This document shows, in pieces, positions 44,749 to 53,162 of a DNA stretch of 64,000 bases (its first letter is position 1; every line of letters begins with the position of its first letter). Position numbers and translations under genes: made by a program. Where the stretch lies: assembly GCA_910579805.1 (NCBI GenBank), contig CAJTWM010000001.1:62001-126000 (forward strand), written 5' to 3'. The notes under the pieces were generated by a model. The model worked only from the letters and a program-made list of their open reading frames with translations. It was not told the origin of the DNA and searched no databases. This stretch comes from an uncultured Lachnospiraceae bacterium. Lineage in GTDB: Bacteria > Bacillota > Clostridia > Lachnospirales > Lachnospiraceae.

Positions 44749-47160
44749 CTAGTTCTCCGCCCCTCTTAACCGTTCTACCAGCGTTTCCTTTGAAAATCCG
44801 TTCAGCGACGCAAACGTAATGACAAGCGGAACGACGGTCAATACGCCTGCATAGGCAAAGGCGAAAACAACCGGAAATTTAAACTTCATATAAAAGGCGC
44901 CAATTTGATAAAGAGCACGGCTCAATGCAAAACCACACATCGTCCCCACCGTCATGGTCACGCCGACTGTGACCAATACCAGAAGCATGCTTTCGCCAAT
45001 AAGCATCTTTTGAATCTGTCCTCTGCTCATACCAATGGATTCCAACATGGCAAGCTCCTGCTTACGGGTAACAATATTGGTGATCAGCGTATTCATCATA
45101 CTCAGGATACTGAACGCCATAATAAACAGGGAGAGCCCGCTGATAGCTCCGAACATCTGGTTGGTATTCTGCGTATAAATCACTCTTCGGTCAGCAAGTG
45201 TTTCTATCTCCAATTCCGGCCTTTCTGCCGCCATCTGTATCAAAACCTCTCCGATCCCGTTTTCCTTATCTTCCTCTGTAGATACCAGGATCCCCTCGTT
45301 TAAACTGTCATAGGATACCCAGCTCAAAACGGCCTGCTCCGACGCCAGAAACCAGCCTCCGGAACTGTTTTTACCGTCGAGAGTATATTGTGCATTTAAA
45401 ATGCCAAGGATCGTAACCTCTTTTTCCGCCATAACATTACCGTCATAATAACGCAGCGTTATACCGTCGCCCACGGCAAATTTCCAACCGTAAATTTCTC
45501 CTGCCGTATCGTTGCCCGCCACAAGGATATAGTCGCCGCTCATCAATTTATGGCGATCCGCGCTCCCCTGCTCTAAATATTCTCCTGCCTCTTTTATCTC
45601 TTCCTCCGTCAAAGGCGTGACTATATCATCGTTTCCGTACTCGTCCCGTATGGGATAGTCAAATTTAACGCCAAAGCCTTTTATCTCCTCTACCGCCTTT
45701 ACGCCGTCCAAGGCGTAAATCTCTTGTATAAACGCATCGTCCATCGGCACTTTCGCCTGCAGGCCGCTCATACCGTTTTCATTCAGCTCTATGGCCGCCG
45801 GGGAATAAGTGATACGGAATTCCGCATTCGTAAAATCTCCCTGCCTCACATAACCTTCTTTATCAAAAGACGACATATACGAAGCCGCCGTCATAAAAAG
45901 GATACCGCCCAATCCCAAAGACGCAAAGGTAACGGCCGTTTTCTTTTTATTCTTCGAAAAATTCATCATGCCAAGCCCCATGGGAGTCAGCCTGCGGCAC
46001 ATTTTTTTATTTTTCGCCTTTTTCATCGCCTCCTGCGGCAGATAGCGGAGCGCCTCCATCGGAGAAACGGCCGCGGCAAGACGCGCAGGTTTGCGTACCG
46101 AAACCATTGTGATAAGAAAAACCACTGCCGCCACCATGACAAGGATCAACAGCCCGTTCCATACGCTAAAGCCGTCCGGGATCATAAAATATCCTGCAAT
46201 ACCGCCGATTCCAATTCCTGCCGGAGCAGAACGCCAGAACAGGATCCCGCCCTCTCTGGAAACAAATTTTTGGATCTGCTTTTTCGTCATTCCTATCGTG
46301 CGAAGCTGTCCGAACTGATGGATCCGGCCAACGACCGACAGATAAAACACACCGTAGACGACCAAAACACAGGCAAGCAGGATAACACCCCCTATCAGGC
46401 CGTAAATCATGACCGACTGCATATCGACAGACAGCGAATCGATAAATACTCTTGACGGATTGACATATTTTCTCTCGATTCCCGCTTCGCTCCCAATCAG
46501 AAACATGGCCTCTTTGCACGCCTCCGGCCCCATTTCCTCCGCGCCATACAGTTTTGCATATACTTCATAGGGCATATCTTTCAACTGGCTGCCGTTTTCG
46601 GCATAATCTCCGGAAAAAAACAGGGCAAACTGTTTCGCCGGTCCGCCGCCTTTTAAAATCCCCGACACTGTAAAAGTTTCCGTACTGCCGTCATAAAAAG
46701 TAAAGGTCACCCTGCTGCCGACGGCAGGCTGTATTTCCATCTTCTTCAGCGCTTCCGCCTGTAGTGCAATTTCATTTCCATCTTCTGGAAGCCTGCCGCT
46801 CTCCAGTTCTCCTACCCGGATCCGATCCGATAATTCGTTTACATAATATGGTACTATATCAAATCCGTCCATTTCCGACATAATACCCGTTTTTACCTGT
46901 ATCTGGCAGGCAATACGCTCGTCTTTTTTTAACCGCTCCACCTGTTCGCCGGTAAGGTTATAATAGCTTACCTGCGGCCTGTAAGAAAGACTGTTCTTTA
47001 CCCTTTGTCCCTGTCCCGCCGCGAACATCAATATCGCCGTCAGCAAAGCCGAGGCCAAAGCGATCGTAACCATAACAAACATATTTCTCAAACGGCTTGC
47101 TTTCAGGCTCTGTTTCGACATTTGAAAAATCATTTTTTTCACTGTTTTTTTATTGTTCAT
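44749..47160 (-). CDS. ABC transporter permease, FtsX/MacB type (803 aa)
   Basis: A large permease with an N-terminal membrane helix (about 26-46), a long extracellular domain, three helices in the middle (about 245-360), a second extracellular domain (about 440-650) and three C-terminal helices. This is the two-unit FtsX layout found in Gram-positive exporters of antimicrobial peptides, lantibiotics or lipoproteins. Together with the ATPase gene 58 bp upstream it forms a complete ABC pair. AGGGGAA precedes the ATG. The substrate is unknown; nearby LytTR and lspA-like genes hint at envelope stress or peptide signalling. Confidence 0.88.
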   Translation of the reverse strand: MNNKKTVKKMIFQMSKQSLKASRLRNMFVMVTIALASALLTAILMFAAGQGQRVKNSLSYRPQVSYYNLTGEQVERLKKDERIACQIQVKTGIMSEMDGFDIVPYYVNELSDRIRVGELESGRLPEDGNEIALQAEALKKMEIQPAVGSRVTFTFYDGSTETFTVSGILKGGGPAKQFALFFSGDYAENGSQLKDMPYEVYAKLYGAEEMGPEACKEAMFLIGSEAGIERKYVNPSRVFIDSLSVDMQSVMIYGLIGGVILLACVLVVYGVFYLSVVGRIHQFGQLRTIGMTKKQIQKFVSREGGILFWRSAPAGIGIGGIAGYFMIPDGFSVWNGLLILVMVAAVVFLITMVSVRKPARLAAAVSPMEALRYLPQEAMKKAKNKKMCRRLTPMGLGMMNFSKNKKKTAVTFASLGLGGILFMTAASYMSSFDKEGYVRQGDFTNAEFRITYSPAAIELNENGMSGLQAKVPMDDAFIQEIYALDGVKAVEEIKGFGVKFDYPIRDEYGNDDIVTPLTEEEIKEAGEYLEQGSADRHKLMSGDYILVAGNDTAGEIYGWKFAVGDGITLRYYDGNVMAEKEVTILGILNAQYTLDGKNSSGGWFLASEQAVLSWVSYDSLNEGILVSTEEDKENGIGEVLIQMAAERPELEIETLADRRVIYTQNTNQMFGAISGLSLFIMAFSILSMMNTLITNIVTRKQELAMLESIGMSRGQIQKMLIGESMLLVLVTVGVTMTVGTMCGFALSRALYQIGAFYMKFKFPVVFAFAYAGVLTVVPLVITFASLNGFSKETLVERLRGAEN

Positions 47161-47218
47161 TTCCCCTGATCCTTTCTCATAAATTACGTTCTTCTCACAC
47201 TAATCCCCATGCCGCGGC

Positions 47219-47884
47219 TCAAATCAGGATTTTCCCGTCTTCGATCCGGATCCGCACATCCGCTTTTTCCGCAATCTGGGGATTATGCGTGATCATTACG
47301 ATGGTCTGGTGAAATTTTTTGCTTGTCATTTTCAAAAGATCGATTACTTTATCGCCGGTACGGCTGTCAAGATTTCCGGTCGGTTCGTCGGCCAGTATCA
47401 AGGCCGGCTTTGACACCAATGCGCGGGCAATGGCAACCCGCTGCTGCTGGCCGCCGGAAAGATGGCTGGGGAAATCGGCAAGCCTGCCGTCCAGTTCCAA
47501 AAAACTTACGATTTCATCTAAAAATCCTTTATCTTCCTTTTTTCCGTCCAGGCGGACCGGCAGTACGATATTTTCATATACCGTAAGATACGGGATAAGA
47601 TTGTAGTTCTGAAAGATAAAACCGATCCGCTGACGGCGGAACACCGTAAGCTGCTCTTCGTCCATTAATTCCATGCTTTTATTTTCCACCTGCACACTAC
47701 CTGAAGTAGGTATGTCCAATCCCCCGAACATATTCAGCAGCGTAGATTTTCCGCTGCCCGATGTGCCGATAATGGCGGCAAACTGTCCGCTCTCTACAGA
47801 TACGTTCACATCGTCCAAGGCTTTTACAAGACTTACGTCCTTACCGTAATATTTTTTTAAATGAGTCGCTTTTAATATAGCCAT
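47219..47884 (-). CDS. ABC transporter ATP-binding protein (LolD/MacB type, 221 aa)
   Basis: All motifs are present: Walker A GTSGSGKST (residues 40-48), Q-loop FQNYNL, signature LSGGQQQR, Walker B LILADEPTG and switch His in ITHNP. The family is the MacB/LolD/BceA type that powers FtsX-like permeases such as the next gene. The ATG at 47884 was chosen because GGGGGAG lies just before it; a frame 23 codons longer has no RBS. Confidence 0.93.
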   Translation of the reverse strand: MAILKATHLKKYYGKDVSLVKALDDVNVSVESGQFAAIIGTSGSGKSTLLNMFGGLDIPTSGSVQVENKSMELMDEEQLTVFRRQRIGFIFQNYNLIPYLTVYENIVLPVRLDGKKEDKGFLDEIVSFLELDGRLADFPSHLSGGQQQRVAIARALVSKPALILADEPTGNLDSRTGDKVIDLLKMTSKKFHQTIVMITHNPQIAEKADVRIRIEDGKILI

Positions 47885-48021
47885 GACCACTCCCCCTTGT
47901 TCTTCAATCATACTTGATAGATGCATCCTATTCCATTCGGGATAAAGATGCAACGGAAGACGCAGTTTCTAATATCCACAATGCAAAATCTAACTCCCGG
48001 GGGCTTGTTTGATACGACAAA

Positions 48022-48082
48022 AGAGGGCGCCGCAAAATCATCAGGACAGATGATCCAGCGATACCCTCTTTCTCTTTTAAAA
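48022..48082 (-). terminator. Terminator after the LytTR regulator gene
   Basis: AGAGGG...CGC pairs with GCG...CCCTCT and an inner ATCATC/GATGAT stem, followed on the minus strand by TTTTG. It lies between the regulator and the ABC genes, so the ABC pair is probably not strictly co-transcribed with the regulator. Confidence 0.6.
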
Positions 48083-48134
48083 ACCAGACTGCCTCCCTGA
48101 TAGATGATTCCTCTACATTTAGCGGCAGTCTCCC

Positions 48135-48848
48135 TTACAGCATGTCCCCCCAATAGTCCGTCAGCTTCGTCATAAATTCCTTCCGCTTCGGCTGGCTGAT
48201 AGGAATCCGCTCTCCCGTATCCAAAATCACTTCCAGTCCTTCCACCCCTTTTACACAGGATAAGTTCACAATAAAGCTTTGGTGGCACTGTGCAAATTGC
48301 GGGTACGGACAGAGCAGGGCGCAGATGGCCTTCATATTCTTGTAGATCACTTGTTCTTTCCCCTCAAAGTGCAGCATGACGTTGCGTTTTTGAGTTTCTG
48401 CGTAGCGTAGGTCTTTATACAGAACCTTATACTTACCGGTATCGTTAGAAAAACTCAGGTACGGCTCGTCTTTTCCCTGATAACGGCCGAAAAACCGGTC
48501 CAGTTCCATTTTCAAGACTCCGTACCTGACCGGTTTCAAAAGATAATTGACCGCGCCGTATTCATATCCTTTCCATACATATTGCTTTAAAGAGGTCAGG
48601 AAAACAAGTCCTACCGCGCTGTCCATCCTGCGGATCTCTTCCGCCGCCTTTAAGCCGTCCAGCCGTTCCATTTTAATATCCATAAAGATCAAATCGTAAT
48701 CCGCACGATATTCCTGTAGCAATTCACTTCCGTCATGATAAGTAAACAGGCAGAATTCCCTGCCTGTTTCGGCCGCATACCGTTCAAGATTCTCCTTCAG
48801 CCCATCGATAAACAAATCCTCGTCGTCACAAATCGCTATCTTAAACAC
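48135..48848 (-). CDS. LytTR family response regulator
   Basis: 237 residues. An N-terminal receiver domain has Asp8/Asp9, the phospho-acceptor Asp57 (in DLIFMDIKM), Thr in FLTSL and Lys in LLKPV. A C-terminal LytTR DNA-binding domain (about 135-237) follows. Such regulators control bacteriocin, virulence or envelope genes and are usually paired with a HPK10-type histidine kinase. No kinase gene is adjacent, so it is an orphan here. The start is GTG at 48848, with AAGGA upstream. It follows the lspA-like gene by 18 bp. Confidence 0.9.
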   Translation of the reverse strand: MFKIAICDDEDLFIDGLKENLERYAAETGREFCLFTYHDGSELLQEYRADYDLIFMDIKMERLDGLKAAEEIRRMDSAVGLVFLTSLKQYVWKGYEYGAVNYLLKPVRYGVLKMELDRFFGRYQGKDEPYLSFSNDTGKYKVLYKDLRYAETQKRNVMLHFEGKEQVIYKNMKAICALLCPYPQFAQCHQSFIVNLSCVKGVEGLEVILDTGERIPISQPKRKEFMTKLTDYWGDML

Positions 48849-48866
48849 ATCCCCGTCCTTCTTTCG

Positions 48867-49322
48867 TTATACCGTCTTCCATACCGCGATCACCGCTCCG
48901 ATCACAATGCAAAAATCTGAAATATTGAACACTACCTTGGACAAACCCCTCCAAACCCGGTTTTCTATATGTATGCTGAAATAATCCACAACATATTTTC
49001 TCCTCAGTCTGTCGTAAGTATTGCTGAAAGAACCTCCAAGCAAAAGCGACAGTCCGAACTTCAGCGCCCCGTTTCCTTTTTGCCCAAGCGTAAGCAGAAA
49101 TATGCCTGTAAGCAAAATACATAATAAAACCGAGATCCCTTTTACCAAACCCTGACGGTTTTCTCCCAAATTCAGAAACGCCCCCCGGTTATGATACTTT
49201 TTAAACCATAGCAGCCCCCAAAGGCCCTCGCTGACTTCGCCCTCTTTTTTCGTCTTCTCAATATATCCTTTAATCCATCCGTCTAATAAAAAAATTCCTG
49301 CTGCAATCCCTATATATATCAT
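48867..49322 (-). CDS. Signal peptidase II (LspA)-like protein
   Basis: 151 residues with four membrane helices and the family motifs in order: Asp14, HNRGAFLNLG (about 44-53), NTYDR (Asn101, Asp104) and FNISDF (Asp136). Asp104 and Asp136 correspond to the catalytic pair of the lipoprotein signal peptidase, so activity is plausible. Overall it is divergent, and the usual GNxxDR is SNTYDR. The ATG has only a weak RBS. Its place ahead of a LytTR regulator and an ABC exporter is unusual for the housekeeping lspA, which normally sits with ileS or rluD, so it may be a second, dedicated copy. Confidence 0.78.
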   Translation of the reverse strand: MIYIGIAAGIFLLDGWIKGYIEKTKKEGEVSEGLWGLLWFKKYHNRGAFLNLGENRQGLVKGISVLLCILLTGIFLLTLGQKGNGALKFGLSLLLGGSFSNTYDRLRRKYVVDYFSIHIENRVWRGLSKVVFNISDFCIVIGAVIAVWKTV

Positions 49323-49497
49323 TCTCTTTTACTGTTCTTTCCTTTTCAATATTCCGTTCTGCCTCAATCCGCCAAAACATCCGTGATCTTTCCGTCCTTC
49401 AAATATATGGGTAATTATAAGTATCTCTTTCCCTTTTCCGGTCCCTGTCACTGGCCGCCGGCTTATCTTGATCTTTTAAAAACTTCTGCTTAAAATC

Positions 49498-49526
49498 ATT
49501 ATAAAATGATACCTGACATATGTAAA
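49498..49526 (-). promoter_or_regulatory. Repeated promoter element, copy A (ahead of the lspA-like gene)
   Basis: TTTACA (49521-49526), a 17-bp spacer and TATAAT (49498-49503) on the minus strand, 176 bp before the lspA-like gene. The boxes and most of the spacer are the same as copies at 52854-52882 and 57231-57259. This copy has the least perfect dyad (ATGTCAGGTATCAT). Confidence 0.65.
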
Positions 49527-49573
49527 TCATTTTTCCCGTCACTTTGTCCCGACCAATATCAATTTCCGATACT

Positions 49574-49611
49574 CATAAAAAATCCACCAGTTTTTAACAT
49601 ACTGATGGATT
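49574..49611 (-). terminator. Terminator after the DUF4179 gene
   Basis: AATCCATCAGT pairs with ACTGGTGGATT around a 9-nt loop, followed by TTTTTTATG on the minus strand. It accounts for much of the gene-free interval 49323-49688, along with promoter copy A; nothing else was seen there. Confidence 0.82.
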
Positions 49612-49688
49612 CTTTGTGATTCGGATAAAAATTCCCTTTATTTTAAATATATCATGAGGCTGCCATTCGTTTCGTTAATCCTGCCTGC

Positions 49689-50870
49689 TTACTCCACATG
49701 GATCTCTTTGAAAATGACCGCCTTATCTGCAGCGCTGCTGTCCATTCCTTCCCTCTCCATCTGCGCCCAATCGTCAAGGTTATCAAAAATAAAGATATAC
49801 AAAGTTTTTATTTCTTTACCCTGAACAGCAAATCCGGCCCTGCCTGCTATTTCCATATCTGAGTAAAGCATTTCCCCATCCTGATCAAAACAAATTGTCT
49901 GACAGGGTTCATAAGACCACCCAAGAAGTTCAAGCATCTCTGCATCCGTCATATCAGGATCTTTTGAAAGCAGCTTTTCCCTCCTGTCGTCTGTCAGTTC
50001 TCTCTGCTCCCCCGGTGTTGTCGCATGGACGATTACCTGATACGGAGATATCACTACATTATCAAGCGTAATATTTCCCTTTTTCTCGCCCACTTCCACT
50101 GTCTTTACCTCCGTTTCGTCCACTTTAAACGGAAGGGTAATATTCCAACTGCCATCCGTCCAGTGAGACGCGGATATTTCTTCGCCGTCAAGCATCCTGT
50201 CATCGTCATAGCCGAGGCCGCTTATATTTAAGTTAAGTTCACCGCCGCCTACGGTTTTCTCCGTAAGATTCACTTTCAGCATGCCCACAAATGTGTGTCC
50301 GTCGATCACCTCTCCTTCAAAAGTATTTTCAAGCTGTTCCGGTGAGCTTTCATCAACGCTCCATGTCCCTCCTATATAAAATCCCGCCGCTGTCCGGTTA
50401 TCTGCAATATTCATGCCTGTATAATGTTCCGGGATATGAGTAAAATCTGCATCTTCCGATGCAATATTTACTGTAAGGAATATGGAATATCCGTCACAGT
50501 AGACTTCCGATGCAGTCAATGTTATCCCTTTATCCAATACGGAATAATCCGCCGTATCCAAATTGCCTTCATAATCCTCATTTGTCAAAACGGTTCCCTT
50601 ATCCGTGTAATCACCGGAATATGTGACGTCATCCTCAACTTTCTCAAAGATTTTTCCAATCACCGGAATCTTTGCTGCAAGCACCGGATCAAAATAGCCC
50701 AGTCCGCCAACTCCGATAACAGCCGCCGCTGCTGCCGCTGCCACTGCTTTTCCCATTTTACCAAATTTCCTCATTTTCCCTTTCCTCCTGCTATGTACTT
50801 GAATCTCTCTGTCATTAATTTCAGGAGCAAGGGCCTGCTTTAAGATTTGATCTAATTTTTCATCTGTCAT
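49689..50870 (-). CDS. DUF4179 domain protein, likely anti-sigma partner of the ECF sigma factor
   Basis: 393 residues: a cytoplasmic start (about 1-40, anti-sigma-like in position), one membrane helix (about 41-60), a DUF4179 Ig-like domain (KIPVIGKIFEKVEDD) and a second beta-rich extracellular domain. The gene overlaps the end of the ECF sigma gene by 11 bp, so they are translationally coupled. That arrangement and the single membrane helix suggest a membrane-bound anti-sigma or signal-sensing partner. GGAGG lies 9 nt before the ATG. Confidence 0.82.
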   Translation of the reverse strand: MTDEKLDQILKQALAPEINDREIQVHSRRKGKMRKFGKMGKAVAAAAAAAVIGVGGLGYFDPVLAAKIPVIGKIFEKVEDDVTYSGDYTDKGTVLTNEDYEGNLDTADYSVLDKGITLTASEVYCDGYSIFLTVNIASEDADFTHIPEHYTGMNIADNRTAAGFYIGGTWSVDESSPEQLENTFEGEVIDGHTFVGMLKVNLTEKTVGGGELNLNISGLGYDDDRMLDGEEISASHWTDGSWNITLPFKVDETEVKTVEVGEKKGNITLDNVVISPYQVIVHATTPGEQRELTDDRREKLLSKDPDMTDAEMLELLGWSYEPCQTICFDQDGEMLYSDMEIAGRAGFAVQGKEIKTLYIFIFDNLDDWAQMEREGMDSSAADKAVIFKEIHVE

Positions 50871-51399
50871 ATCCTATCGCCTCCAATTTTTCCTTTAACT
50901 GCTTTTTTGCTTTCCGCATCCGGCTTTTAACGGTTCCTTCCGGCAGTCCGAGGATCTCCGATACCTCGTTGATCTGCATATCCGCTGAATAATACAAGTA
51001 GATTGGTATTCTGTACTTTTCAGGCAGGGATGCAACTAATCCCTGGATCATATCTACCTCATTTTGCTGTAATATCATATGTTCCGGCGAAGCTTTTTTA
51101 TCATGATCAGATACTTCATATCCCTCATCGGACATCTCATCTATACTGTCGATTGGAACCAGTCTCATTCTGTTTGCGTATTTTTTCTTCTTATTCTTCC
51201 AAAGATAAATTGAAGTGGATAAAGCGTAACTCTTTGTATTCTGCGTAGAGTCCAGTCTCTTCTTTTTCTCCAGCAGTTTGAGCATAGTGTCCTGATACAG
51301 TTCGTCTCCATCTTCCGCATCTCCGGCTGTCATCCGGCAGAACCGCAGAATATCCTTTCCAAACTTCAGGACAAACCGCTCAAATTCATCATTATTCAT
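50860..51399 (-). CDS. ECF-type RNA polymerase sigma factor (sigma-70 family)
   Basis: 179 residues with the region 2 helices (about 5-80: FVLKFGKDILRFCRMTAGDAED, then DELYQDTMLKLL) and region 4 (about 115-172: SLPEKYRIPIYLYYSADMQ and EILGLPEGTVKSRMRKAKKQL). The ATG at 51399 was chosen because GGAGG lies 9 nt upstream; earlier ATGs overlap or lie too close to that site. The target regulon is unknown. Region 51454-51646 has no convincing self-promoter of ECF type. Confidence 0.88.
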   Translation of the reverse strand: MNNDEFERFVLKFGKDILRFCRMTAGDAEDGDELYQDTMLKLLEKKKRLDSTQNTKSYALSTSIYLWKNKKKKYANRMRLVPIDSIDEMSDEGYEVSDHDKKASPEHMILQQNEVDMIQGLVASLPEKYRIPIYLYYSADMQINEVSEILGLPEGTVKSRMRKAKKQLKEKLEAIGYDR

Positions 51400-51550
51400 A
51401 GCCGCCATCCTCCTTCTTCTTCCAAGTCGACTTGCAAAGATTTGCCCTTGCATGTATATGTTGTCATGACGCCGGAAAAAGTTTTCAAATTCTCAAATAA
51501 TTTTATTATTTTTAGGCCGTCCTGTTTCATCTGCACGGATCTGCGCATAA

Positions 51551-51586
51551 AACAAAAGGAACTGCATAGTATCCGCAATTCCTTGT
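51551..51586 (-). terminator. Terminator after the MBL hydrolase gene
   Basis: AAGGAA-TGC pairs with GCA-TTCCTT around a loop, followed on the minus strand by TTGTTTT. Confidence 0.75.
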
Positions 51587-51646
51587 TTCTATTCTGTCAA
51601 GACCTTGATTTTTATAAAATTCCCTATATTATCATCCCTTTGTCCA

Positions 51647-52369
51647 TTAGATTTTATCTATCGTAAAGACAATCTCTGATTGACCATCAGAATCTTTATA
51701 TTTACTGCAATAAGTTAAAAATCCTATTGTATTTTGCTTTGTATCGTCGTCTACCATTAATTTCTCAATATTTCTTAAATGCGAAACCAACTTTCCCTTA
51801 CTATATTTTTCGTTATTATGTCCGCATATATATTCCCGAAAATCTAATTCCAAAGTATTTTTTATAGTTTCATACAAGTCATTCATAGACAACGATCCAT
51901 AGTTGAATAACCATAATCCCTCGTTTAAAGCGTCGCCTGCAATCAAAAGTTTTTCTTCTAAAATCAAAAAACCGGCAGACCCCTTTGTATGCCCCGCCAG
52001 AGAAACAACGGCCACATTGATATCTCCCAAAGCTATTTTTTGACCGATCCGTATTTCTTTCAAATGATATGTCCTTGGTTTCTTTTCTTCAAAATACTGT
52101 ATAACATCCCATTCTTCCCGCAATGCATAAACAGTATCAAACCAATGATTCCCGCCAATATGATCCGGATGTCCATGGCTGTTTATTACCATGTAGGGGG
52201 TGGATATATTTTCCTCAACAAAAGCTCTCAAATTACGTTTTCCATATCCCGTATCGATCAGAATTGCAAGTTCCTTTCCCTTCACAAGGGTACAATACAC
52301 CCCTTCATCTTCCTCGATCTGCCATATATTATCATTTATTTTTGAATATTTATATACTTTTTCGTCCAA
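51647..52369 (-). CDS. MBL fold metallo-hydrolase
   Basis: 240 residues with the metallo-beta-lactamase zinc motif HGHPDH (about residues 66-71), the downstream GHTKGS, the Asp in AGDALN and the His in CGHNNEKY. All metal ligands expected of the glyoxalase-II-like group are present. The substrate cannot be inferred. It starts with a TTG at 52369 that has GGGAGG 7 nt upstream. It is probably read together with the broken NTPase gene from promoter copy B. Confidence 0.88.
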   Translation of the reverse strand: MDEKVYKYSKINDNIWQIEEDEGVYCTLVKGKELAILIDTGYGKRNLRAFVEENISTPYMVINSHGHPDHIGGNHWFDTVYALREEWDVIQYFEEKKPRTYHLKEIRIGQKIALGDINVAVVSLAGHTKGSAGFLILEEKLLIAGDALNEGLWLFNYGSLSMNDLYETIKNTLELDFREYICGHNNEKYSKGKLVSHLRNIEKLMVDDDTKQNTIGFLTYCSKYKDSDGQSEIVFTIDKI

Positions 52370-52414
52370 ATGGCTGCCTCCCGGTTTGTTAGATTATTCA
52401 ATTTCTTTAGTCTG

Positions 52415-52680
52415 CTATGGTCCGATTTTATGATAACGGTTCTTTCCTATACTCCGGGCAACTGTCTCAAAGCAGAACTCTTCCATCCGCCTAATATGTT
52501 CCTCCCTCTGTTTTTCTGCCAACAATGCAGCCTCCAAATCAGAACATTTAAGATTTTTTTAATTTCATCTGCATTAACGTAATCCATTGGGGGTCTTAGC
52601 AATTCCGTAATAGTGCTTTTCCCAGAGCCATTCGGTCCAGCAAAAACTACAATCTCAGGTTTTTTCTGCAATTTGCTCAC
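52415..52680 (-). pseudogene. Remnant of a zeta-toxin-like P-loop NTPase, frameshifted and truncated
   Basis: It starts GTG at 52680 with AAAGGGGCG upstream and reads IVVFAGPNGSGKSTITELL (Walker A), then VNADEIKK. Here the frame shifts in a run of seven A. The other frame continues with CSDLEAALLAEKQREE and FCFETVA, the next conserved parts of this family of predicted nucleotide kinases (COG4185/zeta-type), then runs into a stop after about 88 codons in all. The family is normally about 190 residues, so the C-terminal half is missing. Confidence 0.75.
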
Positions 52681-52853
52681 TGTAACGCCCCTTTCTCATT
52701 TTGAATACGACTCTATCTTAACTCTCCTGTATTTATAAATATATATTTAATCTCGCCTTTTCACTATCCTTTCTTTTGTTCACAATTTTCAAACTCTTTC
52801 TTTCCGAGTTATTCTTCCTAATTCTAAACTTTCAAAAATTCCTATTTATAGTT

Positions 52854-52882
52854 ATTATAGAATGATGCCTATCATATGTAAA
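52854..52882 (-). promoter_or_regulatory. Repeated promoter element, copy B
   Basis: TTTACA (52877-52882), the 17-bp spacer TATGATAGGCATCATTC and TATAAT (52854-52859). The spacer holds the dyad ATGAT-N4-ATCAT. It lies 174 bp before the broken NTPase gene. Apart from this promoter, a terminator hairpin and a short S8 gene remnant, 52681-53162 has no gene. Confidence 0.72.
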
Positions 52883-52982
52883 TCACATATTTCCAGTCCC
52901 CTGCTTCATACAGTTCTGTAATTTTTTACTCTTCCATCCTAAATCAATACAAAATAAATAATATAATCCCCTTTATACCATG

Positions 52983-53011
52983 CAAAAAATAACAGGCCTA
53001 TACCGCCTGTT
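52983..53011 (-). terminator. Terminator hairpin of the S8-tail repeat, copy 3
   Basis: AACAGGC and GCCTGTT form a perfect 7-bp stem, followed on the minus strand by ATTTTTTG. Homologous hairpins are at 55316-55345 and 57326-57360. Confidence 0.75.
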
Positions 53012-53104
53012 ATCTTTCTGCTTCATTATTTTACTATAGCCTGATTTTATTACGCCCTTTCTTTCCTTCAAACCCCGGCCAACTGCTCAAATGTCCCCTC
53101 AATG
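52985..53104 (-). repeat. S8 peptidase 3'-end repeat, copy 3 (diverged)
   Basis: About 120 bp homologous to the end of the S8 peptidase gene and its terminator at 57331-57468. The encoded residue is IEGTFEQLAGV then stop, with an upstream stop codon two codons before it, so it is not a gene. It is clearly more diverged than copy 2. Confidence 0.85.
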
Positions 53105-53162
53105 CTGAGTTATGGCTAAATTGTGATCCGTTCCGGATTGTGTATATTGATAATGCAGATCT

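Noticed and set aside
51454..51646. An autoregulatory ECF promoter before the sigma factor
   Set aside because: A TGAGAA...CGTC pair exists but with 18-bp spacing and a poor -35. Too weak to call.
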